DNA from: Apophysomyces variabilis
Taxonomy: Eukaryota; Mucoromycota; Mucoromycetes; Mucorales; Mucoraceae
Direction of reading: 5' to 3'
DNA length: 64,000 nt
Assembly: GCA_002749535.1 (NCBI GenBank)
Contig: MZZL01000405.1
Coordinates: 679,324-743,323, forward strand
The translations under genes were made by a program, and so were the position numbers. Of the stretch, positions 1-11,462 are shown in pieces; positions within the stretch are counted from its first letter, which is position 1, and every line of letters starts with the position of its first letter. The notes under the pieces were generated by a model. It was given only the letters and a program-made list of their open reading frames with translations, was not told where the DNA came from and did no database searches.

Positions 1-367
1 TATGAGGAAAGACGAAAGGAGGACTTTGCGTTTCTGGGAAGAGTGAAAGAGCGAAGAAGAAGAAAGAGAAAGAGTGGGAGAAAAATGATGCTATCTTCTA
101 ATATAAGAATGTGATAGCAAGATAACATTGGGAAGAAGGGTAAAAAGAAAAAATAGTTAATTGTATACACCTTTTAGGAAGAATATAACACAGTATGGAA
201 ACAACAACAAAAGAAAAGAAAACGAAAACGGGGATAGAAGGATAGGTTTGGGGGAGGATGAATGAGAGGGAATAGTGAAGATGGAATAGAAGACCAAGGG
301 AAGGATGGCTATAGGTTTGTTTTGTTTCCTTTTTTTTTCTGGAGGACTTTCTTTTCGTTTTTCTGTT
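1..367. other. Intergenic, purine-rich 3' flank
   Basis: The stretch is rich in GA and A runs and lies downstream of the minus-strand gene that ends at 368. No credible coding frame, RNA gene or repeat unit was recognised. It may hold the 3' UTR of that gene. Confidence 0.4.
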
Positions 368-700
368 CTAGTGCTTGTCATGTAGGCTATGAATACTACC
401 ACTGCTTGTAGTTGGAGATGGGATAACGGCGGTCAGACGGTAAAAGGGATCATCTTGCCATGTATAATAATAACCCTTGGTTTTACGAATATATCTGTTT
501 TGATGGGTGTCATACTCCCAACATCGGGTACAGTATTCTCCAGCACTCAAGAAACGATTGCATGTGGAACATTTATGGTGACAATCTGAACAGAACCAGT
601 CGGAAGAGAGGACCTTGTCACAAGAACCACAGATTACTTTATCGTCATGGTCGAAATGAGGTTGAATGGGTGAAGAAGGTGGTGACGGGAAATAATTCAT
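368..700 (-). CDS. Small CxxC-rich zinc-binding protein, function unknown
   Basis: This is an intact single-exon frame of 110 residues whose ATG lies at 698-700. The middle third has four CxxC pairs (CGSC, CSDC, CSTC, CTRC) spaced like a double zinc ribbon or treble clef, so two zinc ions are probably bound. The N-terminus is proline/serine-rich and the C-terminus is polar with no membrane segment. I do not recognise a named family; a LIM-like or RING-like adaptor is possible, but the spacing does not settle it. The regular cysteine pattern and balanced composition argue for a real gene. The start is the first ATG of the frame, and an upstream exon cannot be excluded. Confidence 0.55.
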   Translation of the reverse strand: MNYFPSPPSSPIQPHFDHDDKVICGSCDKVLSSDWFCSDCHHKCSTCNRFLSAGEYCTRCWEYDTHQNRYIRKTKGYYYTWQDDPFYRLTAVIPSPTTSSGSIHSLHDKH

Positions 701-1849
701 TTCTTATTTTGGGTGCGATTACCAGGAGAGGTAAGTGTATAAAAAGGAACAAAAAAAAGATGAAGGAAAGAAAAAAATCTGAACTGTGGAAACTGTTGCC
801 GTATTTATATATAGGAATCTGATGCACGGACGTTGCAAAAAGAAAAAAAAAATTACACGTACACAAAATGCATCTCGTACTGAAAAAGCTGGTTACGAAC
901 AAACGTCTCATATCAAGAAGCAAAGCATGCAGTCAATGTCACACGGTCTTCTCTTACCTTTTTTTTTCCTCTTCTTGATTTTCTTCCACTTCTCACTCTA
1001 TCTCCACGTGTCAAATATCAATGGCTCTTTCTCTTTGTACTCCCCTCCCCCATCTTCTGTCCCTCTTGTCAATCATGCCTCCCCCCAAGTCTTACTCTTC
1101 CTACTACTACTACTACTACTAGTAGTAGTAGTAGTAGTAGTAGTAGAGTAATAATACTTAATATTGGTCGTATCATTGTCATTGCATGCGGAACATGAAA
1201 ATGGGCACCACCATCCCCGTAGGAGCGCGGCGATACAAGCGAATAGTTATGAACTTTTTTCCCGAATTGAAAATAAAAAATTTTAGTCTTATCATGCACA
1301 TATACTCGCTTCTACATCGCATAGCGCGCGCACGCATTCATTTCCGTATACTATAATTTCCCCCCCTTCTCTTTATTTTTCTATTTGGATAGTTTAACAT
1401 GATAATACGAAATTACCAAAAATATCAATCGATTGAAACAAGCCTCTTCGTTGTAACGCATTGAATGCCTATCCTTCCTCTCTCTTTCTCTCTTTCTCTC
1501 TCACACCACCATCTCCTTTTTTTTTTACCTTTTTTTTTCACTTTGCTTTTAATACAGTGACATCCGATATAACTGAGAACAGAATTGAGTAAGAAAATAA
1601 TAATAACGATAATGATAATAAATAAAGATAATAAAACAAAAATAATAGCCAAGTTGTCTGTCATGCATGATGCAAACCATGAATATGATTCCGCTCGATA
1701 TGTCACGCGATGTTGATGTGAGAGAAAACAAAGTAAAAGAAAAGCAATAAGAAATGACATGGCAGAAAGAGAGTTGTAGAGGATCAAGTGCTGCTCTTGT
1801 TTTTTTTTCTTTTTCTTTGTTTAGTTGCCCCTATATGCTTTTTTTTCCC
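701..1849. other. Intergenic region with low-complexity tracts
   Basis: The gap separates the upstream side of the CxxC protein gene from the 3' end of RPAP1. It holds pyrimidine runs, a CT-rich tract near 1471-1502, and a palindromic CTA/GTA trinucleotide tract at about 1096-1146 listed separately. Open frames here have low-complexity translations and were not accepted as genes. Confidence 0.45.
1096..1146. repeat. (CTA)n-(GTA)n palindromic trinucleotide repeat
   Basis: About seven CTA units run directly into about nine GTA/TAG units. Because GTA-type units are the reverse complement of TAC-type units, the tract is self-complementary and could form a cruciform or hairpin with almost no loop. 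It lies between two minus-strand genes. Confidence 0.8.
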
Positions 1850-4800
1850 TTATTGTCGATTCTTACTGTAACCTTCCCAGTCCTTACAAATACTTGGATC
1901 GGCCTGGCCCATACTTTGCTCTATATGGCCTCGCATTGTGTCCGATGCCAGCTGCAAGCCGCGGCTGAGTTGAACCATTGCAAACCGATACATCATATCA
2001 CCTTCCTCTTGATTTCGCTCTAATTTATTTTCCAAAACCGCACTCAGGTACGCACGTAACATCGACTCGTTGGACTCTGACCAATCTGGGAGTACAATCT
2101 CATCTGCTCGTACCTTGATGGTCCTAAGTATATCTCGGTAATCAAACCATAATAGATGACGGTAATCAACAGGGGCCATCTCCATTGACACATAGGCTAA
2201 GAGACGGCCAAACACCCGATGGCCAAATGACACCGCGGCGTATTGACCAACAAAGGTTTGATAAAACTGGAAAAAAGGGACCTGTGTCCTTCGGACATAT
2301 ACCGATGATCTCCGCCATGCATCTTCCAATGAAACAACACGAGCTCGAAACAACTGATCCGTCCATCGATGGATCCATTCGGAAATCTCGTCATCCCAAA
2401 ACACTTCGCGATCGCTGACCATACCCGGAGCTTGACCCTCCCGATCTCCCACCAGAAACAGCTTCATCAGTGACACAACAGCCACATCATGGTCAACGCG
2501 ATGCAGTAAACGAGAAGCCGTCTTGAGTGTGGCCCGGATGACCTCATAAACATCCCTAGTCTTCTGTGCCTTGACCGATTTGTCGAGATGGTATATCTCG
2601 TCAATAGGTGAAAATAACCATGCCGTCGCATTAAATCCATCCATATCACCCTGCACAGGATATATCATCGTTTCGATAGGCCGGCCATCGTGCTGAAACA
2701 GTGCCTTGGAAACCACCACTTCCTTTGAACGCTGCTCTTCCGTCGAATAGAATCGACCCAGTGACGTTGCACACTCATCCAGTCGTTCCAATACACTAAC
2801 CTGCACGAGCGCCTGCGCTAACCACGTTTCGGCTGCACCTGCATGCGTGCTCCTCAGAGCCAGTTCGAGCTCAGCCCTGTCATAGCCATCACCCCACGCC
2901 TGCTGTCGAACGCTTCGGTCGTTCACCCGGCTGATCCATCGCCACAGGGCATATCGGCCCAACATGCCTCTGTCCTCTTTTACTTCTTCTGCTTGACAGG
3001 AACCACACACGGTCTTCAGCTGATGAACCATTTCTGGCGAAAGTAACTCGGTTTGTGCCCTTTGAGAAAGTGCTGCATAACCAGGTTGTGACACAGAAAC
3101 AAACGCACCAAGGAACTCTATCCAGCGTAACACCCGATGGTCCGAATGTCCCCCTGACACTTTGGGTCTCTGTATCACCACAGCCTTCCAAACCTCTGAC
3201 ACTGTCTCTTCCGTAGGAGGGAACTTGTCCATGTAACTAGCCCAAGTCGCAAGATAACCCAAAGACGTCTCGTATAGCTCGGCCTTACCCTCGCTCGAAC
3301 GATGAATGGCAATCACTAAAGGCAGGAAGGCCGTCGGTTGACGCCAATCAATCGCATGTGCCGGCTCGGTCTTGTGAGGATCCGCAGCAGCATGCAACAA
3401 CACTTCTAAGAGACCAAGTACCGTACTTGTTCTCGTCAAGATCATCGTGTTGTCTGACCCCAGACTGGAGCGGAGCCAGTCCATAACGTGCTCTTGCAGA
3501 TCCTCCAGGGTCGGCATGATTAAACCGTAACACACTAGGACACGTAATAATTTAAGAGTCTCTATTTGCAAAGCATACGCACGGCGACGCATTGAATGAC
3601 ACGCCGTCTCGGGTGACACAACCAAAAATTTGAGAGCTGGAACAGCCTTCAATAAGATCTCCTTCGCCAAAGCCTTGCTTCCCTGAGCAAGGACCGTTAA
3701 AAGTCGCAAAGCGGCCAGACTAGGATAGCGGAGACCCAAAGACGACGCTTTCTCTCCATCATCCGTCATTGGCCAATCTGCTTGAAGGAGGCCCCATTCA
3801 ATCACTCGGTCTAAAAGACCATACTCGCCAATGGCTGTGCAAACTTGATTTCCTGATTGGCCAAGTCGGACAAGGATACGTATCAGATACTCAATCGAAC
3901 CCGGGTCCGCGGCGCACAGTTCACTCTCAGGGGCTATCAAATACCGAATGCGGGCAAGAAGGTTCATCTTGATCAGGGTCGAAAGAAGATCACGCTCAGC
4001 AAGCACAGCATCATTTTCCTCTTCCTCTTCGTCTCCTTCTTCCCGTGACCCTCTCTCTCCGTCTCGAAGACGATCAATGGTTGCCGAGAATTTCTCGTTC
4101 AGACCTTGCCCTATTTCTACAGGATGCCGCGCCTGTCTCGGTCTTGCCACATGACCAAGGAAGACGTTGAAATCTGCTGCATCCAAGACTTCGCCTTCCA
4201 GATCATCATCATCTAACACCAAAGCAGCCATTGCCTGAACAGCACTGATAAGGACCACCAGATGACGATCATCCAAGGCTGACCGCAGATACACCGGAGC
4301 GGCTACCTCTTTTCTAGTGAACACATGCATCACATCTGACCAGTTGACTTTGAGTTGCTCCTGACCAGCCTTATTCACGCGCGCCTTGGCCCGCCAAAGG
4401 ATTCGCGCAAGCGTTTTGAGAACCATGGCTCGTTGGGAAGGAACCTGACTACGAACTAAATGAAACAGTTCAGCTAAGGTGTAACCTGCTTTGTCAGGAT
4501 CATCTCCATGATGATGCAGTCCTTTATGGCGTGGAATATCCATATCAGGATTGACTGGCACACCATGAAGATCGAATCGAAGCTGACGAAACACCTCATC
4601 TTTTGATTCCACCGCCTCCTTCTTTGTCTCGTCAGAATCACTGTTCGGACTCATGAAGCGGCTATCTATCCATGCCAGTTTCTCACTTTCCAAAGGAACG
4701 TCTGCAAAATATTTGGACTTCATCGCCATCAAATCACTTTCTTCGTCGAAAGTAACCGTCTTCTTTTTCTTATGCTTCTCTTCCTTTTCTTCCACATTTT

Positions 4801-5554
4801 CCACTTTTATCTCCTTCTTATCCTTAGGTATAGCTGAGGACCCTTTCTTTCGATTCATCAAAAGAGCAATTGAGTCTGAACTCAAGGCACTGAGAATCTC
4901 CTGTCGCGCTTCTTCAATTTCTTGTTCTGACATGGCAGCGATCCTCCGTGCATTTTCTTCCTGATAATCCGATGGGGTTTCCAATGGCTGTAATACCGGC
5001 TGCTGTTCTTTTTGTTCTTCTGGTTTGTTTTCTGCTTGCCGCCTTTTATACTCGCTTCGATGAACCGGTGCAGGGAAACCTCGTTCCTGACGTCGAGAGG
5101 GCTTTCCCATTGTTTCAGTAGGCAGAGAAGGGGCCGTCACTTTATCCACACTATGTTCGGTGACCTCGCCAAGGACACTGCCAAGCATGGATGTCAGATC
5201 TAACATTTTCTTACTGACAGGCACATGAGGTTCCTCGAAAGGATCCATGACAGGTTCCATGGTGGGGCCATCGTCGCGATCTTCGCGATCTTCGTCTTCT
5301 TTTGATTCTTGTGGTTCCAATGACGGCATGGCCAATATATTTTCGTTTTCTTCCTTCTTTCTCTTTTCTGCTTCAGCACGTCGTCTCTGAGCAAACACAG
5401 AAAGTTTCTTTTCTTTCGGAGGTGTCAAAGAAGGGGGGGCAGCACGCAAAACCGATGCTGAAGGACGAGCGCCTGATTCGAGAAATTCCCGCTGTAATTG
5501 CTCAAGATCTTCATCGTCGTCCTGCTCTATTTTCGGCCGAATGGATGAACGCAT
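1850..5554 (-). CDS. rpap1: RNA polymerase II-associated protein 1 (RPAP1)
   Basis: This single exon encodes 1234 residues, close to the size of fungal and animal RPAP1. The family works in cytoplasmic assembly and nuclear import of RNA polymerase II with GPN GTPases and other RPAPs. Residues about 1-70 are acidic and basic with a coiled-coil tendency. Around 159-172 is the FPAPVHRSEYKRRQ motif, and 196-240 matches the RPAP1_N helical region (MSEQEIEEARQEIL). Residues about 322-386 match the RPAP1_C signature (RFDLHGVPVNPDMDIPRHKG, then a helical stretch ending in TLARIL). The remainder is an alpha-helical, probably HEAT-like, solenoid. The frame is unbroken from the ATG at 5552-5554 to the TAA at 1850-1852. 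A 3.7-kb intronless gene is unusual next to its intron-rich neighbours. Family assignment is firm from motif order and length. Confidence 0.93.
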   Translation of the reverse strand: MRSSIRPKIEQDDDEDLEQLQREFLESGARPSASVLRAAPPSLTPPKEKKLSVFAQRRRAEAEKRKKEENENILAMPSLEPQESKEDEDREDRDDGPTMEPVMDPFEEPHVPVSKKMLDLTSMLGSVLGEVTEHSVDKVTAPSLPTETMGKPSRRQERGFPAPVHRSEYKRRQAENKPEEQKEQQPVLQPLETPSDYQEENARRIAAMSEQEIEEARQEILSALSSDSIALLMNRKKGSSAIPKDKKEIKVENVEEKEEKHKKKKTVTFDEESDLMAMKSKYFADVPLESEKLAWIDSRFMSPNSDSDETKKEAVESKDEVFRQLRFDLHGVPVNPDMDIPRHKGLHHHGDDPDKAGYTLAELFHLVRSQVPSQRAMVLKTLARILWRAKARVNKAGQEQLKVNWSDVMHVFTRKEVAAPVYLRSALDDRHLVVLISAVQAMAALVLDDDDLEGEVLDAADFNVFLGHVARPRQARHPVEIGQGLNEKFSATIDRLRDGERGSREEGDEEEEENDAVLAERDLLSTLIKMNLLARIRYLIAPESELCAADPGSIEYLIRILVRLGQSGNQVCTAIGEYGLLDRVIEWGLLQADWPMTDDGEKASSLGLRYPSLAALRLLTVLAQGSKALAKEILLKAVPALKFLVVSPETACHSMRRRAYALQIETLKLLRVLVCYGLIMPTLEDLQEHVMDWLRSSLGSDNTMILTRTSTVLGLLEVLLHAAADPHKTEPAHAIDWRQPTAFLPLVIAIHRSSEGKAELYETSLGYLATWASYMDKFPPTEETVSEVWKAVVIQRPKVSGGHSDHRVLRWIEFLGAFVSVSQPGYAALSQRAQTELLSPEMVHQLKTVCGSCQAEEVKEDRGMLGRYALWRWISRVNDRSVRQQAWGDGYDRAELELALRSTHAGAAETWLAQALVQVSVLERLDECATSLGRFYSTEEQRSKEVVVSKALFQHDGRPIETMIYPVQGDMDGFNATAWLFSPIDEIYHLDKSVKAQKTRDVYEVIRATLKTASRLLHRVDHDVAVVSLMKLFLVGDREGQAPGMVSDREVFWDDEISEWIHRWTDQLFRARVVSLEDAWRRSSVYVRRTQVPFFQFYQTFVGQYAAVSFGHRVFGRLLAYVSMEMAPVDYRHLLWFDYRDILRTIKVRADEIVLPDWSESNESMLRAYLSAVLENKLERNQEEGDMMYRFAMVQLSRGLQLASDTMRGHIEQSMGQADPSICKDWEGYSKNRQ

Positions 5555-7356
5555 GGCGCGAGTGGTATTTATGCAAATTGCTTAAAATGTGTGGTTTGTG
5601 GGAAAATGGCAGTTTCTTTCTTTTTCGGTGGTGACTGCTTTATGAGAAAGAAAGAACAGACCTTCGACTGCAACGCAATTGAGTTTTATTATTATGGTTA
5701 ATTCGGGAGAAACGGATAAAGCATAGCATTGTTTGGTTTGGTTTTCTTCCAACAAACGTAAGGAACCATATTGGTGACAAGACCGGTCACGCTACAGTAG
5801 AAAAAAACTTGTTAGAACAAAAAACATTCCCTTGTTCGTGTTTTATCGTGTAAATGACGAGATCGTATGAGGATACAGACAATCTCCGATCAGGGTATTT
5901 CATTACCTATCAGCACCATACCACAACATGGTTTCCCGTATGTTAATTTACTCCATGTCCTTTAGAAGGCAATTCCCATAAATATGTTTCTAGCAGATCA
6001 TCTTTCATTATCTTTACATTGCTCCTACTTTCTGATCGTTTCTTGATGAAACTATGCGGCTTAAAGGTATATCTGGGAAAAAATTAGAATTCGTTTCAGA
6101 TCTCGTTGTAGAAGTATCTTTAACCGGAACGCCTTTTTTTTTCCCGAAGTTTAGCCCATGCTTGACAGACCTTTAGTTCTAAATAACATTAAGAATGACT
6201 TAATCGGGGAGAAGATTTTCTGCAGAGTATATTCAGTGATAACGCCCTGATTAAACCTCCACAGCAAAAACAAGAGCATTTCTCGACAACAATGTGGCCA
6301 CCGGTATCAAATTTACTCACTTTCATCACATCAGCGAACTATTTCGATTATATCTAACTCGTGACATACTCCCACGGTAAAAGATCTGTTTGATTGTTAC
6401 TAAATTGGAACAGCAATGTTTGAACCTAAAGCTAGAGATGGTTAAACATGTGTCCATGTTTTCCTACTAATAAAGGTTTACGAGCGATGAATCATGGACC
6501 TGCACGATTCACAGCAAACTGGTTCCGTCAAATTCCTTGATGGGCGCAATATTTACGTTGATTACATACAAACATCGATAGTAATTGTGTTTATAAGATA
6601 ATTTTGAGGATATCACTACGCATCTCGTCTTTAAATAAGACCGGCGCATTTTCACAGCCGAGGTCGTACTGTGCTACACAGGAATAATAACATCCCCTTT
6701 GTGCGTCGATGGCGAAACCGAAGGCGTGTAAATGGCTGTAGTCGTCCATTTGCTTTCCAAACTAGGTTTGGCAATAAGCATTCTGCAAAACGTAAATTTT
6801 ATCTCTTTGGTAGCATAGGAACCAGGAAGAAATTTAGGTATATCGCAGGGCCGTAACCAAGTCGATATCCCAGAGTAGCACGTGTCTTTGACTTCGCCTA
6901 GTCTTTGCAAAGCCTGTGGGTAATTTTCCGATGCAATGTAAAAGTTTCTGTAACCATACTGATCGCGTGTCACATAAAGTTGCAGTTCATCAAATACATG
7001 ATGAACCCTAATTGCGCAAAAGTGAAAAAAAACTTAAAAAGGGATGACAAAGCTACTGACGGGACAATTGCGTTCAAAGTGGGAAAAAAAAGAGTACTTG
7101 TATTCGAAAAAGTGACTCTACAAAAGAGATTGAATCTGAATATAAACAAAGAGTTGAAAAGATTGTCATCAACGACTTGTGTACACTAAAGAAGAATATA
7201 AAGAAAAAAAATTAAAAAAGGAAAAGGGGGAAAAAAGGAAGTTTGAACAAGAGAGCACAAAGAAAAGGGGAGAAGAAAAAGAATTGGCACTTGTTATGTA
7301 CAAAAGAAAGAAAAACCACAAAAGGATAGAAAAAGAAAGTTATGTAAAAACGCAGG
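5555..7356. other. Intergenic; upstream of RPAP1, no gene recognised
   Basis: The RPAP1 promoter must lie at the left edge of this stretch. The rest is AT-rich with frequent stops on all frames. A minus-strand frame of about 99 codons at 6674-6973 has an ordinary composition and could be an old element fragment, but I could not assign it. The segment from about 7180 to 7370 is A/G-rich and gives only lysine-glutamate low-complexity translations. Confidence 0.4.
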
Positions 7357-7713
7357 TTAATGAACCAAGCTGACAACCTTATAATGGGTCTGATGATTGC
7401 GAGAGTCACCAACGCTGAAGGATCTGGGACGGTGCTTGGAGCGGGTATCCGAAACGTGCAAATTCGAGACGGCTTGGTGCAGAGGGACAAAGCTGGCGTC
7501 ATGTGGCAACGGATTGTTTGTGCGTGCGATAAAATGTTCGTCGTGTCTGGGTGGACGGGCAAGAACATGTCTTGTCTGAGATGCTAAAATTTCCTTAAGT
7601 TCTTGACAAGCTTCATCTACATCATCTTGCGACAAGTTAGCTTGATCAGCATTCCAGTAGAGACTAAGAGATGAGGGCTTCTTGGGGCAAGGAGCAACAA
7701 TATGTAGAGGCAT
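7357..7713 (-). CDS. Hypothetical protein, 118 residues
   Basis: This is an intact single-exon frame from the ATG at 7711-7713 to the stop at 7357-7359. The protein begins with a short hydrophobic, proline-rich stretch, then has an acidic helical segment around residues 25-45 (DDVDEACQELKEIL). It ends in a basic, serine- and histidine-rich tail containing RPRSFSVGD, which resembles a basophilic kinase site. There is no transmembrane segment or recognised domain. The balanced composition and purine-rich 5' flank favour a real small gene, but no family is recognised. Confidence 0.5.
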   Translation of the reverse strand: MPLHIVAPCPKKPSSLSLYWNADQANLSQDDVDEACQELKEILASQTRHVLARPPRHDEHFIARTNNPLPHDASFVPLHQAVSNLHVSDTRSKHRPRSFSVGDSRNHQTHYKVVSLVH

Positions 7714-8340
7714 TTTTTTTGGCTTTTATAAGAGAAACAAAAGAAAGAAAAATGAAAAAGAAATATATACACAACAAAAAGAGAAAAGAGAAAAAAAAAA
7801 ATGTGAGGGGTGAGTGAGAGAGAGAGTGTGTGTGTGAAGAGGAAAGAAGAGAGAGAAGAGGAAAGAAAAAGGTTGGAAGTGCTGAAAAGGAAAGGATCTT
7901 TTAAATACCGAAACGGCGATTTAAAAGAAACATTTGCAACTGCGCAAAGATTTCCACTTGTTGTTGTTACACGGATGGGTCTGCTGGTTTATTGAAAGAT
8001 TGCGCCCAAAATTGTTTGAAGTTTCGGAGATAAAATTATACAGAATTTGTCAGTCATTGTTAGTGAGTATCCTTTGCTAACATGTGCTACAAGGCTTATC
8101 AATACGGACACCTACATAAAGACAAACATTGGGTAACTAATTCTACATTGGGCCACCACGTAATGCACTTGCCATAAAATCCTGAACCTCCCCCTAGGGA
8201 GGAATCGTGTTCGTAACCGCGGTGTTTGAATGAGGGGCACTGAAACTCTTATGGTCTACCTTGGTCATGTCAGATCCAGTCGGCAATCCAGAACAGCTTC
8301 TTGGCTGCACTAATATGTTTTCGTCATGTTATGCTTAAGG
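7714..8340. other. Intergenic with GA/GT microsatellite
   Basis: The 5' flank of the small protein gene contains a long A/G-rich tract and, at about 7806-7837, alternating GA and GT dinucleotides. No coding signal was recognised. The right part grades into the decayed Fanzor-like element. Confidence 0.4.
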
Positions 8341-9376
8341 TTTCGAAAGACACGGATTGTGAGAGATATTGTCCTCAGTTACGACTTTCTCTAGGCATCT
8401 TCTATGGCATCCATGACAAATTTGTGGAATACTGAACGAACTGCAGCGATACGTCTAGTTAAACTTACCTGAGAACTAAGATCTTCATCTATTTGCAGTT
8501 CCAGTAGCTCTCCACTTTTTCTTTTGTTTTGTTTTAATGACTTCCACAGAATATTTACCACTCTTTTCCTGCGCCCCTTGTAGGTACGTGAATTACCAAA
8601 CATTTCATCACCAAACACGATAGGCGGAGCTTTCTTGCCCTCATGTTAAATTTTGCCGGCTTCCACTGCCGAAGATCATATTGTTTTCTCATGGTGCTAG
8701 GGTTCGAAGACACATTCTGACGAGGAACTCTGTTGAAGTAGGTTAATCAATTAGTGCCAGCAAGTGCTTATGGACGGAAACTTATAAGCTCCTGGAAAGA
8801 TCATGATCTTTCTTTTGCGCTTATTTAGGTAATTTGCTTTGCTTCTTGCTATTTCTCCTGTTGCCTTCGTATGCTTCCTTTTGTTACGGTTAATACTTCT
8901 TGCCTCCTGATACTAGAATATTGGCAATCTCTTCCCTTGCTCTTTTCGCCCCTTGATATCCTCCGAAATCGAGCTTCAGCTCTTTATGAACCATAGCATC
9001 GGAAAAGCGCGTCCATAGGGCCAAAGATAGATTGTAGATAAGCATTGTAGGCTTTTGATTACGCTGTTTTTCCAGATTTCAACCATGTCTCAATATCTAT
9101 AATATCTTCCTCCTTCTTTTGTTTCTCTAATTTTCTCTCTCTACTTGGAGAAGCAGTGTATGTATAGTATTCGTTGATCGAACAGCAGCTTATTTCATAA
9201 GATTGGGAACCATGACCGTAGGAGGCGGTAAAGGCTTGACAGATACTTGAATCAACCACACATGGATGTAAAGTCTCGTAAATATGACTACCGTCAGCGT
9301 TTTGAACAGCGAGGGAGACCCTCGGTGACCGCAGAGTCCGTTTCCGAGCTCGAGCAAATTGGGAAATCGATGGCAT
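8341..9376 (-). pseudogene. Decayed Fanzor/OrfB-type (TnpB-like) RNA-guided nuclease gene
   Basis: Read on the minus strand, several frames line up in the order expected for fungal Fanzor proteins, the eukaryotic relatives of TnpB. First comes a RuvC-I-like segment (about 9059-9376) with VVDSS in place of the usual DPG, followed by INEYYTYTASPSRERKLE and a segment ending WLKSGKTA. Next is a helical segment (about 8830-8960). Then comes a block at about 8415-8640 reading IVFGDEMFGNS, a basic stretch, and LELQIDEDLSSQ, which resembles the family's FGD and IDEY-T-S RuvC motifs. Near 8400 is ICHGCHRRC, resembling the first half of the zinc ribbon. Frames shift between blocks and stops intervene, so the copy is dead. 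The assignment rests on remembered family motifs and was not aligned. Confidence 0.55.
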
Positions 9377-11462
9377 AGCCTTCGCTCATTATAATGTCTT
9401 TGCACGCGACTCGTCCGTTGGGACTGGAATTCTACAGTTGCTCCAGACTAACAAAATGCTCGTTAGACCTTTAGCTAAAAATAATCATAGTAATCACTCG
9501 ACATATTCCAGCTTATGAAAATCGAAAACCTCATGCAACTGCGTAAGTTGATCATCATAGTCTTTCCGCTCGCTGACGTTTGTTAACCGTTGAAACGTCC
9601 TGGGATTAACGCAGATGAACCCAAACGAGTGGATGGAGACAGCGAGAGAAAACAATCGGGGTAGGTCCGTAAACGGTCCTCATCCTTTCTGGCCATTTAA
9701 TTTTTTTTTGGGCATTCCGTGTTCCTCGAGCTTTTGCTTTTCTTACGTATCTTCTTGTGTTTGATCGTATTCTGCCAGTATATGTGCCAGCACTGGAATG
9801 TACCTCACCTTCTTCTCGTTTCAATAGCTCCGTTTCCTGATAGAAGTATTTGCTGATTTTATAAAGGCAAACGACATCTTTCCAGGTCCATTCGTCCGAA
9901 TGCGGAATCAAAGCTGCTAGCGTTGCGCGACAGCACTAAAAAACGGCTTGAAGCATAATGGCAAAAGAAAACGTAAAAGAACTGTGACGGAATGCTCTTT
10001 TCAGAGATGTTGTCTCTGTCAATGTATGAAGGCAATCCAAAACTGATATGTGCGCAATTGGACAACTTTAACTCTTTAGTAAATGATTATGGCGTATTCA
10101 TATTATAACTCGCAAGAATTTTGGGCACGTCGAAAGAACCTTTTCTCATTATGCCGTTTAACAATGTATTCCTAATACTCGTAGGACCTTCAACAAGGTT
10201 AAAATCGACTTGTTCATTTTTCAAGCAAAAACAATTTTTCCTACTTGTTCTAAGCCGACGAATTTGGAGCATCTCCAGTATAGACGCATCATACTTAAAA
10301 CAAAACGTGGTCAAATTAAAGCTTCATGAAACCTAGACCCCCATTTGAGTGGATCGGAGTATCATCGATTACAATGTCAAAAGCTAGGCATATTGTTCCT
10401 GTCAAGGACATCCATAACATCTCTTACGAAGAGAACAAAATAATCATCTCTCGTTCCACGGTGCGTTTCAGTCTTTTCCTTACCGTTCGCTTTTCTTTTC
10501 TTTCGATGATAAGCGCCTGGAGGTTATAAAGTTTTATCAGAGATTTGTTGGATTTCAGAACCTTAGTCATCAAAACGACTATTGAATATTTCCTAACGAA
10601 TGGGGATGTTTGTTCATGTTTTTAATGATGTATTCGCGCTTGCCCCTGAAGGAAAATACGCTTCTGATTCCAAAATTTCTGGTTGGCATCTTCACGATTT
10701 GATTGGATGAGTCTGCAACATTTGTCTCTCCGAAACTTTCAAACAATTTTGGGCGGAATCTTTTAAACCTTTTAAAAAAAACCCCGTAGCACAATTTTTT
10801 GATGAGGACCTGTCAGGGCGCAAAGAGATGAGACAGAACACTCTTTCCCTTTTTTTTTATCCTTCTAGTTCATCTGATACAAAACTACAATTGGTTAATG
10901 AAAAAAAAGAATAAGGATTATTAGTAATCAATCACATTTGTCACGCACTGACTGCCGCAAAGTGTAAAAAACACGTGGATCAGTATAAGGATATCTCCTA
11001 ATTCTTTTGGTTTTCCATGTGTCAGGCCGTTGTCATTTCTTATTTTTGATAAGATCGTCAATCTATTTCATTGTTTTAGGCATAGAATTAACTTGTTTTC
11101 TTCTTTCTCTCTTTAACTAATGCAAGGAGATTAAAGGGGTTAACTGCAAAGAAAGCAACGTGCAGGAAAAAATAGATTTCACATTGGGTAAAAAAAAAGG
11201 AAATCGTTCCAAGGAAAAACAGCCGAATTTCTGTTCTTTCTCTCACTTTACATCTTTTTCCTTCTTTTTTTACTGAAGAGAGAAAAAAAAGCTCCTTCTC
11301 TAATTCCCCATCATTCTCTTTCCTTTTTACGATATAACCAAGAAAGACAAAAAGAGAGGTCTGGTGTTGGTTTGAGTGTGTTTCTGTGTACTCCGTCTAA
11401 GGTACACGAAACGCGGAAAGTGAAATACATTGATATCAAACTAAAGCAAAAAGAAGAAAAAC
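9377..11462. other. Intergenic with possible element debris; promoter of Reg1-like gene at right
   Basis: Between 9600 and 10800 the minus strand carries several 60-100 codon frames of ordinary composition without ATG-to-stop genes. They could be the lost N-terminal half of the Fanzor-like element, but I could not prove it. From about 10840 to 11460 the DNA is rich in pyrimidine and A runs, as expected for a fungal promoter and 5' leader of the gene starting at 11463. Confidence 0.35.

Noticed and set aside
157..402. Open frame of 81 codons on the minus strand at the left edge
   Set aside because: Low-complexity Lys/Pro then Phe/Leu-rich translation from purine/pyrimidine tracts; overlaps the CxxC gene and has no features.
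7179..7373. Lysine/glutamate-rich plus-strand frame
   Set aside because: It is the direct product of an A/G-rich tract opposite the 118-residue gene region, with no conserved pattern.
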